From: Leishmania martiniquensis
Taxonomy: Eukaryota; Euglenozoa; Kinetoplastea; Trypanosomatida; Trypanosomatidae
Length of the DNA stretch: 64,000 nt
Assembly: GCF_017916325.1 (NCBI RefSeq)
Contig: NC_090168.1
Location: 275,192 to 339,191, forward strand
Direction: 5' to 3'
In this document: positions 39,635 through 50,500 of the stretch, one piece after another
Position numbering within the stretch: the stretch's first letter is position 1
Layout of the letters: every line of letters starts with the position of its first letter
Notes under the pieces: model-generated
What the model was told of the DNA's origin: nothing
The model's database searches: none
What the model saw: only the letters and a program-made list of their open reading frames with translations
Made by a program: the position numbers and the translations under genes

Positions 39635-39855
39635 ACGGTGCGGCCTGCGGCGGCGCCCCTCATTGTCCCGGCCACCCTCGCGGGTGCCGGCGGCTCCGAG
39701 CGGCTGCTGCTGCTGCTGCGCCTGTGTGATGCCGAGCGGTACTGAACGGCAAAGGCGCTGTGGTGGTGGGTGCGCGCATGTGTACGCCGGGCAAGGCTTC
39801 TTCCCCCCCTCCCACGCCCCGCCCCACTGTCTCTCTCTCTCTGCTGTGCTGCCGC

Positions 39856-39939
39856 TAGCGACCGGGATGAGGCTGATATGGTCCGTGTTTCAGATCCGCG
39901 TGACGCACATTTCTCTCTTACATATCTTCTGAGTTGCTG
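39856..39939 (+). ncRNA. U18: U18-like snoRNA, copy 11 (last)
   Basis: Identical to copy 1; last full copy before the array breaks off. Confidence 0.82.
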
Positions 39940-40192
39940 CCGGTGGCGCGCGTGGCTGTGTATGCGGCGCCTGCTGTTTGTGCGCTGCCGCTGCGGACCC
40001 CTGCTTCCGCTGACCCCCGTACGGCGTTGTCGGTTGGGCGTGACCCCTTGCATTCCGTAGGTACGACCCTATCTCGCAACCCCTAGATTCGGGAGCGTCT
40101 GTGTGCGGCAGCTGCTGCCTGTGCGTGTGCGGTGCCCGCCGTGGGAGTGCTGAGCGGTGCGGCGGGCGTCACCTGGTGTGCCTGTGCGTTGC

Positions 40193-40213
40193 GAGAGCCT
40201 TGCTGATGATGTG
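40193..40213 (+). pseudogene. Truncated snoRNA candidate A at array end
   Basis: Keeps the 5' stem GAGAGC and the C box, then repeat homology stops after GATGATGTG. The D box, guide and 3' stem are absent, so this copy cannot make the mature RNA unless the downstream unique sequence supplies a D box. Confidence 0.7.
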
Positions 40214-40669
40214 ATTTTTCTTAGGTGGTAGCGGAGAGCTTTTGGCTGTGGGTTATTCGAATTCGATGGATTAGTTCGAAGAAGTGTTAACCTAGGGGAT
40301 ACGCTGAGCGGCGTACGATCGTTCTTTGGGTCGCGGGAGGGCAAGGACGTAAGTCGGGTTGTGGCGGAGGCAAGCGGTGCCTGAAGGCTTTCGTTTAAGT
40401 GTATGGCGCCCTGCAGACTGATTTTTGGGCAAACATAGTGCGTGGCTTTCGTCTCAGCAGTTGGTGGCGATCACCCTTTCTCGACGATGGAGGAGAGGGC
40501 GGTATGTATGACCCTTCGAGTAGCCTTTCGTGGCTGAGCCCATGAGGCCAAGAAGCACCTCAGCGATACGCCCCTCCGCTTTCCTCCCATTCTCTCCACT
40601 TTCCCCGGCAAATGGACGGGGACCTCCGCATATATATATATATGTTTACACATATATTTACATATATAT
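40214..40669 (+). promoter_or_regulatory. Unique spacer after the array, with TA-rich block
   Basis: 40214-40470 is unlike the usual pyrimidine-rich spacers; it holds TTCGAA at 40256-40261 and again at 40275-40280, but no RNA gene was recognised. A C/T tract at 40569-40605 follows, then an alternating TA stretch. The first AG after that tract is at 40683-40684, inside the open frame of the next gene. Confidence 0.5.
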
Positions 40670-40680
40670 ATGTTAACATA
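40630..40680. repeat. TA-rich alternating block
   Basis: Two (TA)n palindromic stretches (CATATATATATATATATG type) separated by TTTACA; the second contains the ATG at 40670 and could form a hairpin or cruciform. Confidence 0.8.
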
Positions 40681-41962
40681 CCAGCATGTAGCAGGATTGG
40701 AGCGCTTCAACGTGAAGAGCCCCGTTCTCGGCTTCAGGGATAAGCCAAAGGCGAGTGCCATGTCGCTTTTCGATCTGGAGAATAGCCGCTCTTCCTCCGA
40801 GGCGTCAACGACCTCGAGGGACGAGGGCACGCTGCCCATCTGCCCGCCTCCGCCTCCGCCGACGGCGCCGCTCGATGGCAAAGCGGCCGTCCCCTGTAGT
40901 AGCGGCCGTGGGAAAGGCGCTGCGCCTCTCTCCATTCTGGAGCAGCGGCGCCGCATGGCTGAGCTGGATGCTGCTAGATGGCACCCCCGCGGGGCCCGGT
41001 GGGTCAACGAGCTGCTTGGGCCCTCCGCAGCGGCCCTTAAGAGCTGCAACACAGCTGCGTCCTCGGCAGAGGCGGAGAGAGGCTCTTCCACCTGCTGCGA
41101 GGCGGGTAAGTTTGGCACCTCCATTGCTGCGGCGCTTCACCTTCGCCGAGAGGAGAGGGAGAAGACGCTGCTAAAGCGGCTGGAGCAGCAGCGCAAGGCT
41201 GAGGAAGAGAGCATCGGGGCTCAGGCATTAGCGGAGAAGGACATGGAAGTCGGTGTTTTCGTGACAGCTTCCTACAAGGCACTGCTACAGCGCAACCTTC
41301 GCCCAACAGCGAAGGGCAGCGGGGGCATGGGCACAGGGCCTCAGTCGAAGGTGAAAGACGACAACGATGACGGCAGCAGCGACGAAAGCGACGGCCCGTT
41401 AGCGGCGTACTTGCGGCACCTAGAGGGCACAAGCCACCCTGCCACAGGAGGGAATGGCGTGTCGCCCTTCGCGTGTCAGTTGGGCTCCGACGACTATTAT
41501 GAACGTATCATGAAAGCGCCGCTACTGGAAGAGAAAAGCTCCTCTGGCTCAGCTGCGGCTGCAGCGGCACCGCTCAGCGAAGTTCGCGATACGGCGGAGG
41601 CATCACCAATAGCATCTTCATCAGCGGAGCGCGTTGACTCGGCCCCAGTTGCTTTACCAACTCTCGCTGAGCTTCAAGACCTTATCGACGACACAGCACC
41701 AGGCTCGCCGCCGACGCCGGAATCTAAGGAGGCGTCGCGTGCTGAAGCAGGGGAGGCGAAGGGCAGCGCAAAGCCTGCTGCTGCTGTGCCTCCGAAAGAG
41801 GAAGCGGATGATGCGCGCAGCGCCGTACTCGCGCATGCACGACTGATCTTTGACATGCGTCAAGCAAAGAGTTGCCGTGGCACGAATGACGCCACCCTTG
41901 TCGCAGCCGCGCGTCGCTGCGATGAACGGATTGGTGCTTCTCTATTTGCGTCGTTGTCCTAG
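40670..41962 (+). CDS. NSRP1-like (nuclear speckle splicing regulator, DUF2040 type) protein
   Basis: 430 aa from ATG 40670; 400 aa if translation starts at ATG 40760 (MSLFDLENSRSS). The family core is visible: a coiled coil FGTSIAAALHLRREEREKTL from about residue 148, then AEKDMEVGVFVTASYKALLQ at about 190-209, matching the NSRP1/CCDC55 pattern (K-E-x-F-V-T-S-A-Y-K-x-K-L), and later LAAYLRHLEG near 244, matching the F-Y-R-H-L-L segment. The C-terminal half is Ala/Ser/Glu-rich and ends in an amphipathic stretch. In animals this protein sits in nuclear speckles and affects splice-site choice; in trypanosomatids a role in RNA processing is inference. The start is uncertain because the first AG after the pyrimidine tract lies between the two ATGs. 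Confidence 0.78.
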   Translation: MLTYQHVAGLERFNVKSPVLGFRDKPKASAMSLFDLENSRSSSEASTTSRDEGTLPICPPPPPPTAPLDGKAAVPCSSGRGKGAAPLSILEQRRRMAELDAARWHPRGARWVNELLGPSAAALKSCNTAASSAEAERGSSTCCEAGKFGTSIAAALHLRREEREKTLLKRLEQQRKAEEESIGAQALAEKDMEVGVFVTASYKALLQRNLRPTAKGSGGMGTGPQSKVKDDNDDGSSDESDGPLAAYLRHLEGTSHPATGGNGVSPFACQLGSDDYYERIMKAPLLEEKSSSGSAAAAAAPLSEVRDTAEASPIASSSAERVDSAPVALPTLAELQDLIDDTAPGSPPTPESKEASRAEAGEAKGSAKPAAAVPPKEEADDARSAVLAHARLIFDMRQAKSCRGTNDATLVAAARRCDERIGASLFASLS

Positions 41963-43502
41963 GAGAGAGGCGCGAGAAGGGAAAAGCGGTGGCCGAGGGT
42001 CGTGACTGCGGCGTCTTCGCATTGTTGGCCAGGCCGTTCTTTCACCCCCTCGTGCTAAAAAAATAAATGCCGAGTCACCTCACAGGCCCACGGAGGCGAA
42101 CAGACACATGCATGCCACTCACACGCAGGAGAGAAGGAAAGCGGAGGGAGGAGATAGCAGTGAGGGGGGCGCACGGGGGAAGGGGGTGGGGCGGGCCCTT
42201 TAGGCGGCATAGCCGCTTGGCTGCGCTCAAGGATACAAGAAAGCGAGGCTCGTGAGGGAGGGAGCGAGGGGCAGCGGTCACAGCAGCTAAACACGCTTCC
42301 AGCTGGGGAGAGACGGCTACGCGCATGCCTTCCTACCCTTCTATTCCCTCCCCACGCCTCCTTCGCCCTTTCCTGCTACCCCTTCCCGACGGCCCGATGC
42401 CGTACGACTTGCTCAGCTCGGAGGCCCTGGGTGGCTGCTGAGAGGGCCGCAGTGAGGAGACGTGCCGCGTCTCCCGTAACACCCCGCGTCGCTCTCTGTG
42501 AGGGCTATTCTGACAGACGCTTATTTTTCTTTTCCCTCCCTTACCTCCCATACACACACACTTGCTTGTCTTCTCCGACTGTATTCCCCGACACCGTCCT
42601 CAGTTTCGCGGGTTCATATCGGTGCTCTCAGTACAATTTCTGTGGCTCAACGTAACCAATTTTGATTTATCGGTGGCATTGCCCGCATCACTTCGTCTCT
42701 CCGTCTCTCTCGTGTGAAGGCATCCGTCCAAATCACGCCCCTATCACGAACTCGCTCGCTTTTGCTGCCCCGGGCGGCCCTCTACCAGCAGTCTTTCTCC
42801 TCTATGTTTTCCTCACCACTCTGCCTGTGACGCGCCGTGTGCATATCTGTGCGGTCTATACGCTATCGGCCATTTTTTTCTTTCACTTTCTCATCTATTC
42901 TTCGCTTGCGCAGCTTCTTGACATCTCACCATCCTCCAACCCCCCCTCCTGCCCACCGATTCTTCACAGCGCCACCTTCGTTGCGGATAAGCGAGGGTCT
43001 CATGGTCTTTTCGCTGCCCTCCTCGGCGCTGTTCCGGTGAGGCTCCTCCCCTCAAGCTCTTCCCCAACCGTCCGCCTCTCTACCTCGTGCACCTGAACGA
43101 CGAATCAAGGAGGCGAAACAGGCACAGACAACGAAGTCGATTGTGCCTCGTGTGAAGGGAGCTGCGTCTCTGCACAGGTGGCCGCCGAGTTGCTCTACGG
43201 CGCTGGTGTTTGCTCTGCGAGACACGTCCACGCCGCTCAACGACAACCCTTCCTTCCTCGTCGCCCATTTTCTTTTTTCCCCTCCTCCACCGACTTTGCA
43301 GTGAGTACACCTCCTCTGCGTCTACTCTTCGGCTCCACCTCCCGACACCGCTTCGTCGACAAGGCCGAGCAGGGCACTACAGCTCACTTCTCGTGCATTG
43401 GTAGTGAACCAGATCAATCGAAGCGTCCGAAGGGGGAGGAGGAGGAGGAGTCGAAGAGGTGCACATCGGGGTTGTGTGTGTGTCTTGTGGGTGGTGTGAT
43501 TG
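41963..43502 (+). promoter_or_regulatory. Intergenic spacer with trans-splice signals
   Basis: No gene recognised; ORF 42662-43096 is pyrimidine-coded (Ser/Pro/Leu/Phe) and looks like UTR. The tract at 43245-43298 ends with AG at 43300-43301. No ATG occurs between it and 43503, which supports that start. Confidence 0.55.
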
Positions 43503-44762
43503 ATGCTTGCAGACCTCTCGCAAAAACTCCTTACCGAGACGCTATACAACTCGCAGAGGCCAATGCCCGGCTCTAACTGTGCGACGCCGGGTCAAAAATC
43601 GATGACGGGGGTGTTCGCCGCCCCAGAGACGCCTGTCTTACCGTCGTTGGAGGCATGCGACCGTGCCCTCTCTCTCCACTATGGTGACCCGGCTCACCGG
43701 CGCGTGAGCTCCTCTGTCCAAATCGCTGACGGTGTCATCAGTGTCGCCACCCGTGACGGTGAGGAGTACCACTACCCCGTTGTGCAAGGACGCGCTGGCG
43801 GAAGAGTTTCGCCACAGTTACAGTTGGCGGAGCCGAGCGCAAGCATGGCTGCGCGGTCGAACGCCGCAGCCCGCGCTCGTCACACCTCTATCACCTCCAC
43901 GTCACCGTCCTCTCACAGTATACTCCAAGGCATAATCGACTCGGCGGGGGCTGACGAGGGCGAGACCGTCGCTGAGGCGCTGGAGGCCTACCGAAACAGT
44001 CGCCTCACCCCGTCACGGATTCAGCGACATCGACGCGTAAGCGGTGCGAACAGCCGAAGCCCGCCACCTGCGCTCGCCCTGCGCGGCGAGCCGGTCGAGG
44101 ACGTGGTGCAAGCGAGTCCGTCTCAGGCCGTCACGCCCTCCTCGTCGCTACTGTCGACGCCACGCCACTCGATGCAACGCACCCCACCGTCGAGCAGCCG
44201 AGCTGGCTGGGGAAGCATCGCAGCGGAGGCGGTGCTCGACAGCAGTGTAAACGGTGCCCGAGGCCAGAACGCCGCGCCTACGGTTGCGCCCATGAGGATG
44301 GAGGAGATGGGGGTTAGCACTCCGGAGATGGCCGAATACTTCGCCGAAAGTTCGGTAGACGCCGGGAGGCGGCGCGGGTCTTCGTGGGTGCTAAGCAACA
44401 GCAGCAGCGCCAGCTGGCCAATTTTCAACGCTCAGGTGGTGCGTCGACGCTCGCTTCCAGAGAATAGCCCCCACCTAACGAGTCGGAATGACTCGCATGC
44501 TTTGCTGGAGCGTCTGATGGACTTCATGGAGGACCAGTCCGCGTCGATGCAGAAGCTGCATCAGCGGATGGACGCGCTGGAAAGCACCAGTAACAGCCTC
44601 CTGGAGCGCGTGAAGAAGATCGAGTCAAGCACACCCGCCAACGCGGGCGGCCTCCACCGAGTAGCAGCGGAGTCTGCCTCACCTTCCGTCACACGCACGT
44701 CGGGGTCGCTGGAGTCCGCGCCGCCACCTTCCACCCGCGCACCATCCAAGGCGATCAACTAG
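43503..44762 (+). CDS. Hypothetical Ser/Pro-rich protein with C-terminal coiled coil
   Basis: A 419-aa protein; 43503 is the first ATG after the likely acceptor at 43300-43301. It begins MLADLSQKLLTETLYNSQRP. Residues 60-95 hold a short ordered-looking segment (SSVQIADGVISVATRDGEEY). Most of the rest is predicted disordered, with many Ser-Pro and Thr-Pro pairs (candidate CDK/MAPK sites), for example VTPSSSLLSTPRHSMQRTPP. A coiled coil lies at about 333-379 (LLERLMDFMEDQSASMQKLH), followed by a Ser/Pro tail. The family is not recognised. The coil suggests oligomerisation and the many SP/TP sites suggest cell-cycle or kinase regulation; both are inference. Confidence 0.8.
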   Translation: MLADLSQKLLTETLYNSQRPMPGSNCATPGQKSMTGVFAAPETPVLPSLEACDRALSLHYGDPAHRRVSSSVQIADGVISVATRDGEEYHYPVVQGRAGGRVSPQLQLAEPSASMAARSNAAARARHTSITSTSPSSHSILQGIIDSAGADEGETVAEALEAYRNSRLTPSRIQRHRRVSGANSRSPPPALALRGEPVEDVVQASPSQAVTPSSSLLSTPRHSMQRTPPSSSRAGWGSIAAEAVLDSSVNGARGQNAAPTVAPMRMEEMGVSTPEMAEYFAESSVDAGRRRGSSWVLSNSSSASWPIFNAQVVRRRSLPENSPHLTSRNDSHALLERLMDFMEDQSASMQKLHQRMDALESTSNSLLERVKKIESSTPANAGGLHRVAAESASPSVTRTSGSLESAPPPSTRAPSKAIN

Positions 44763-47529
44763 CGTGGACGCGAGCGTGCTTTCTCTGGAGAGTGGCCGTG
44801 TGAGCCATGAGGCAGCGGGCGTTTTTTTTTGTTATATATATGTCCGCGCCCCTCTTAGGGAATTTTATGGAGCCTCATCTCCATCCCTCGTGGAAGACCC
44901 CTAGTCGGCCTACGATAGGATCTCGGAGAGTGCGAGGATCGCTCAGCGTCACCACGTAGCTCATCCTGGCTTCCGCCGTCGTGTGCCGAAGAGGGCGTGT
45001 TGTGCACGGCAGACACCCCTCGTGGATGTGCGAAGACTACTCAACGTATTCAAGGCAGCGGCCATCCTTCTCTAAGCAACCAGTAACGTTCGGCGAACAA
45101 ACGAGAAAAAGGGCCTTTGTAGTTGCTACTGCTGATGTATATGTTCAGCTCCATTGGCCTGGCTTCTCTCAGTACACCCATGTTTTCCTGCCGTTGTTCA
45201 GCGTAATTGGCCCACCCTACTCTCCCTTCTCCCTTTCTATGCGTCACCCCAGGCCGACTTCGCCCTCTCTTCCGTTCATGATGTCGCGGGATTGGCACGC
45301 GAACGCACCTGAACAGAAATAGTCTGCTTGCATGGGAACCTCCTCGCTTTTTCACGTTTGCCTAGGTAATGAGGAGGGTGGAGGTGCTGATCTGGAGTGC
45401 TGCTTCTTGCTCCCTCACGGCCATCGCAGTGCGCCGCCGAAGAAGAGGCGGGGGGCGGGGGAGAGCGGCTGCGCACTGTGTCTTGGTAAGCTTGCATTCG
45501 CCTCTCAGAGTCGTTGACGAGGGCCTCTTTATGTAGAGAGGGGAGAGGAGGAGGTGCAGAGGTGTTTACGGTGTGTGTGTATGTGTGTATGTGTGAGTGT
45601 GAGTGCATGCCGTGCCCCGTTGCACTCATCCCCTTTGCTTTTGTGTTGTGCGGATTCTGTCTAGACGACTTCACCTCCCCCCGGTGGCCTCGTCTCGTCT
45701 TGGCCAAATCGTCTTGGTGCTCCCTTTCCCTTCTCTGACTTCCGCTCTCACGCCCCTACTTCTTCCCCGCTCTCTCTCTGTCACACATACATGCACACAC
45801 ACACACACCTATATATATATATTTATGTGCCTGTGCGTTTTTTCACTATCGGTGCCCCCAACACAATTGTTGCCCCCCTCCCTGTTTCGCGCAAGAACGT
45901 CGTGCGTGTTCGTACGCCTGTGGACGTAAAAAGGGGCTGAGACTCAGCGTTTAGCAAAGTAAAGGCGTCGTGCTTTTGTTGCGCGCCCCCTCTCTATCGA
46001 CCCCACTCCCCACTCCCTCCCCCCTCTGCTCACCACCGACTGACCGCGCACGCGCGTTGTCACGAGGTGTGCATCGGGAAAGGAGCAGAAGAGTAGCGAA
46101 CCGGTACCCCCCCCCCCAAAAGAAAGGCATCGAACCGACTGACCGAAGCGGCAGGCAGAGCGCACAAAGGTCCGCATACAACAACCATCAGAGCGGGCAT
46201 CATCGTTGGGGCTGTCTCTCTCTCTCTTCCGCGTATACTCTTCCCCCTCAGCGGCCGCCGCTTCAGCAGCATCTTCCACCACCCCTCCTAGCTTCCACCA
46301 CGCTTTGTGCCCTTGCGGGTGTGTGTGTATGTGGGGGGGGTAGCTGTGGCGGTAGAGGCATCTGGACGGGGTGCTGGTCGCTTCTCCTCCAGGTGCCTTC
46401 TGCCCTTTGCATGTAAGTGCTTTCCGCGGCCTTTTTGTATACTTGTTGGGCTTCCCTTACCTGGTTGCTGTTATCTCACCTCTCTCACCTCTCTCTCCTC
46501 TCCTGTCTAAAGGAAAAGGCCACCACACGGGCAGTTTCAACGTGCGAAGAGGGACGACTTCCTTCCTCGTACAATTCAAGACAGAGTGCTGTGCACACGT
46601 ACATAATCAAGCGCGCGAGCTCAAGTCGTTGGTGGGCCACACACACAAATCTCTATTGCTTCTCTCTTCGCGTTTCTGTGGTGCCGCACGCACACATTGC
46701 GAGGGAGGCCACAGGTGCGTACATGGACGTAAGTCTGCTCTCCCTCTTTCTCTGCTTTCCTTTTATCTGCGTGAAAACTACAAGCGTTGGCAGCGGAAGG
46801 CAAGACGTTAAGGAGAGAGTTAAGCCAAAATTTTTTTCGTTCGAGCACACGCAGGGTCGCGAGTCCGTAACCCCCTTCCGTCATCCCTCTTTCTCTAGTC
46901 CACCGACCGCACCCACAGAGGAAGCGAACGCGGCGGTCGTGGTGCTCCACCCTCTCTCCCATACCCGAGGCACACACTCAGACACTGTGATATGCATAAA
47001 CCCCTTCCCCGTCACACCCAGACACATACATCTAAGTTTATGCTCCTGCGCATTCTTGTATGTGTGTAACGGCGTATGGGCGTTGCGGAAAAGAGTAACG
47101 CCGGTGGGTCTCTCCCTCTTTTCGTTTGCTTGTGACGGCGAAGGATCGCGTCTCGTATGTGTATTACTAGGGCTTACTCCTTCTTCCCTCGTGTATGTGT
47201 GTGTGTGTGTATTCGCTTCTGGTTCGTAGGCGTCCTGCTGGAAGAGCGGTGTGCAGACCTTTCGCTCGCTCGCTCTATCTGTATGTATACACTGATATCC
47301 TTTTTTTTTCGATAGAGGAGTCTTCGCTACCTCTCTGCGTGCGTGCGCGTTGGTTGTTGAGCGGCTCTGCTGGTGCCACAATTTGTCTACCCCATCCCCC
47401 CCCGAACACTGCCACTGTTTCGCACCGTCACCGGACTCTATTGAAGGGCACACACACACTCACACAAAGGTGCGCACGCTGAACGCTTCTCCCCGCCCTC
47501 TGCGCCTTCCCTTCGTTTGACTGACGACA
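44763..47529 (+). promoter_or_regulatory. 2.8-kb intergenic spacer
   Basis: No convincing gene; ORFs such as 46417-47229 are low-complexity and Ser/Leu-rich, typical of pyrimidine-rich spacer. It holds simple repeats (TA at 44835-44841, CA/TA at 45794-45822, GT at 45571-45600 and 47193-47210). A T-run at 47301-47309 followed by AG at 47314-47315 is a plausible acceptor; the tract at 47484-47518 has no AG before the ATG at 47530. Confidence 0.5.
45794..45822. repeat. Compound (CA)n-(TA)n microsatellite
   Basis: Seven CA dinucleotides followed by an alternating TA run. Confidence 0.9.
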
Positions 47530-50500
47530 ATGGAAATGCAAGTACCGATGCTCACCGATGGGTCGGCAGAGCAATCCGCCGCTGCGGTGGCGCTGCCGAC
47601 GAGGTCAACACACTGCGGACCACATGCCGATAAAGAACCGCTAACCAACTCGAGCCCGGTGACGCTGGGGCCTCGTCGCCAAGGGGGAGAGGGCCATATC
47701 GTGAAGCCTGCGGCCACGCCTAAGGGCGGCGACGGCGTCAAGGACGGTGACGCCGCTGCTTCTCTGCATACAATAGAAGCGGAAGAGCACGATGCATGTG
47801 ACACGGTGAACTGCAGCCTCTTGTTCAGTGGGGACGAGGAGGCTGTCGTACCACCCTCGCCTAGTGCTGCAACTTCAGCGGTGGGGTTGCCGCTCACTGC
47901 GCCGGTGAGCGCGGACGGGGGTGACTCGCACGCCGTCTCTGCGGCAGGTGCCGCTTCGCTCGTTTGTTCACCCCCTCTGCAAATCTCGCTCCAAGAGACG
48001 GGCAGGGGAGTGCGCAACGTGCCCAAGGCGCCAGAAAATCCCGGCTCCTTCGCGTCGAGGGCCATGCAGGCCATCGCCCTCCAAGCCTCGACTGCCGGGC
48101 CGCCTCTTCGGTTGAACTGCTCTCGCAGCGACCTGTCCTCGCTCGTCGGCGGTGCCTCTGCGAATGATCCGATGGGGATGCGCCATCTCTACAACCTGCC
48201 CGGCTCAGGTGTGGGCAGCTCGCTGGGAATACCAATGCTTGCACAACGAGGATCCGCGCAGCCTTTGATCGCCGCCGACGCCTTCTCGATGGAGCGTTTT
48301 GCCGCCTTTTTTAAGGTGGCTCTGGTGGAGCTGATGGACGAATGCGAGCGCCGCGTCGCCAACGCGCCAGAGGCATGGCGGGACTTTCAGCGACGGCTCA
48401 TAGGTAGCGGCATGAATCATGACCTGGCTACAAGCACGCATTCCTTCGACTCTCCACGTAGCAGCGCCATGTCCCGGCTTGACGGCGCACCCTCCAGCGT
48501 GGCACTCAGCTGCCACACCCCAGTGCATCCGCCGTGCTTCGCAAACTCGCCGCTCAATACAAATCGGTTTCGCCACAGAGAACTCAGCGACGACATCGTA
48601 GCCGGCCCGCACCGCACCGCCGAATCGCATCAGCCACCGTCGCTGCTGTCGCTGAGTTCACATATGGCGTTCACCAGTACTGCCGAGCAGGACCACCAGG
48701 TGGAGGAAGAGAAAAACACAGCAGACGATGGGGTTCTGTCGACGCTGCTTGCTTCCCTGGGCCGGTATCATGGCAAAATGGCGCCCATGGTGTTCATCGC
48801 TGGCCTGGCCTACCTTACGCGCGTGACCGCGCAGTGCACCTCCGAGTTTCTGAGCGTCACCCGCGCCAACTGGTATCGCCTCACCACGACTGCCATTCTC
48901 GTTGCCGCCAAGGTCTACGACGACCACAGCTCTTCCCGATTGAACGCCTGCTTTGCCCGATCCTCCGGCATTCCCCTGAGCGAGATGTCGCGGCTGGAGC
49001 TTGACTTCCTCTACCTCCTGGATTTCGATCTTCTGCTCAAGGAATCGGAGGTGGAGCAGTGGCTAGTCTGGATGGAGGCGCTTGCGCTGCGTTACGACTT
49101 GATGGCGCCACTCAACAGCTACGTACTGGGCACCAGCGCGGGTCCAACTGCCGCCCGAGTTATCAGCACCCCGAAACCGTCGCCCGCAAGCGGCCCCGCA
49201 TTCGCAGAGTACCGAGAGAGCAGCAAGACCGGCGCGGTGTGTGAAGCGAGTTGCACGCCAGGCTTATCCAGCGAGGTGGCTGGGGGCGAAGAAGAGACCA
49301 CTGGGACCACCTTATCCTCGGAGGTTGGCCTGCGCAGCTTTTCGAGGGTTCAAGTGGCGAGCGATCTGGTCGAGACGGCGCACGGGGCCGTCAGCGCCAC
49401 TGCGAACTCGCGGTCCCCTGCCGATGCGGCAGTGGCGGCTGACGCACCGTGTCTTACTGTTCCCCTGACCGACCTCTCCAACTTTCCGCCCCGCACCTCC
49501 GACATTGCAGTACTCCCTTCGACCACTCTGTTGGACAGTACCTGGAGTGCCCCCACCACGGCGAGTCTGCCAGGCGGCGCACCCTCTCTCCTATCGTGCC
49601 TTGGAGGCTCGGTGCCACCTTTGCCGATCCACGACGCACTGCTTCGCCCTCCGGCGGTCACGACGCGCTTGTTCAGCGTCGTTCATGGTACTGCCGACCC
49701 GCCCAGCCCTATTTCGGTGCGCCACCTGTGCCGCTTGGGTTGTAGCCCGCCGAGCCCGCTGCGGCCCCCATCGGTGGAGCGACAGTCGCCGATGCACCTC
49801 TTCAAGTCGGTTGGGATGCACCCTCACGGGCCCCATCGCTACTTCAGTGCGGCAGCGGGCTCCACCGCACTCGGCCTGTACGGCGCCGCGGACGGCGGCC
49901 GCAAGGCATCGAAACCGTCATCGCAAGGGGGATCGACAAAAGCGGGTCAGACTAGTATAGCGGGGCGGCCTTCAGTGAGCGCGGAGGCAGACACGAGGCG
50001 CAGCACGGTCGCCGCCGCGAGTCACCGGCAAAGCAAGCAGTGGGGCCCATTTGGCATGGTGCAGCATGTGCGTGATGTTCTTGGCGTCACCGCGTCTCTC
50101 GTGCGAGGTCAGCTGAACGTGTTAGCGCCGTCCGCGCAGGCTGAGGAGATGAGTCGACCGCCGCCGCGTCGCAGCGACAGCGGCAGCGCCTATTTCCCTC
50201 CTCCTGTGAAGTTGGTAGACGAGCGAACGCCACCAGCAGGCGGTGCTCCGTCCGCCTCCTCATTCATGCCTCGTCAGCCCACCGGTTCTCCTTGCCATCG
50301 CAGTGGCTCTGCGACGCTCGACGCGATCACCAGGCATGGCATGGCGCCCCAGAGCCACCCGAAGCATGCCGACCCTCGCTCGCCGGCTGATGCGGGCGGC
50401 GATTACTATCACAGTGAGGAGGACGAGGAGTATGAGGAGGGTGAGTACGGGTACTATGACGAGGACGGTTACTTCCACTATTACTGCGACGACGAGGACG

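Larger units (their letters stand above)
33167..40213 (+). repeat. Tandem array, 11 units of about 632 bp plus a 93-bp fragment; snoRNA cluster
   Basis: Eleven near-identical head-to-tail units follow each other from 33167, with lengths 634, 632, 634, 630, 630, 634, 634, 628, 632, 632 and 634 bp, then a 93-bp partial unit at 40121-40213. Almost all length variation comes from a C-run (five or seven Cs) and a CT-run; unit 8 (from 37595) also lacks two single bases. Each unit contains a GC-rich hairpin (33180-33213 in unit 1: GCCCGCCG pairing with CGGCGGGC over an 18-base loop), a 76-nt box C/D module, a CTG run, a poly-pyrimidine tract ending in AG, and an 84-nt U18-like C/D module. Units hold overlapping short ORFs (up to 200 aa) on both strands whose frames break with the 2-bp length changes, so they are not genes. 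Tandem multicopy snoRNA clusters inside polycistronic units are known in trypanosomatids. Confidence 0.95.

Noticed and set aside
33259..40060. Recurrent ORFs of 91-200 aa on both strands in each tandem unit
   Set aside because: The plus-strand ones start at GTG, both sets change frame and length with the C-run/CT-run differences, and they overlap snoRNA modules on both strands; not protein genes.
33167..40213. CRISPR array or centromeric satellite
   Set aside because: Units are long, continuous and without spacers; snoRNA content gives a specific explanation. A centromere role cannot be tested from sequence.
40214..40300. tRNA gene after the array (TTCGAA-like T-loop)
   Set aside because: No acceptor stem, D-arm or anticodon arm can be arranged around it.
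42662..43096. 144-aa ORF with hydrophobic stretches
   Set aside because: Hydrophobicity comes from T- and C-rich leader sequence; it ends before the acceptor of the next gene.
46417..47229. 270-aa plus-strand ORF
   Set aside because: Ser/Leu/Thr-rich translation of a pyrimidine-rich spacer with GT and CA repeats; no start in the context of a splice acceptor.
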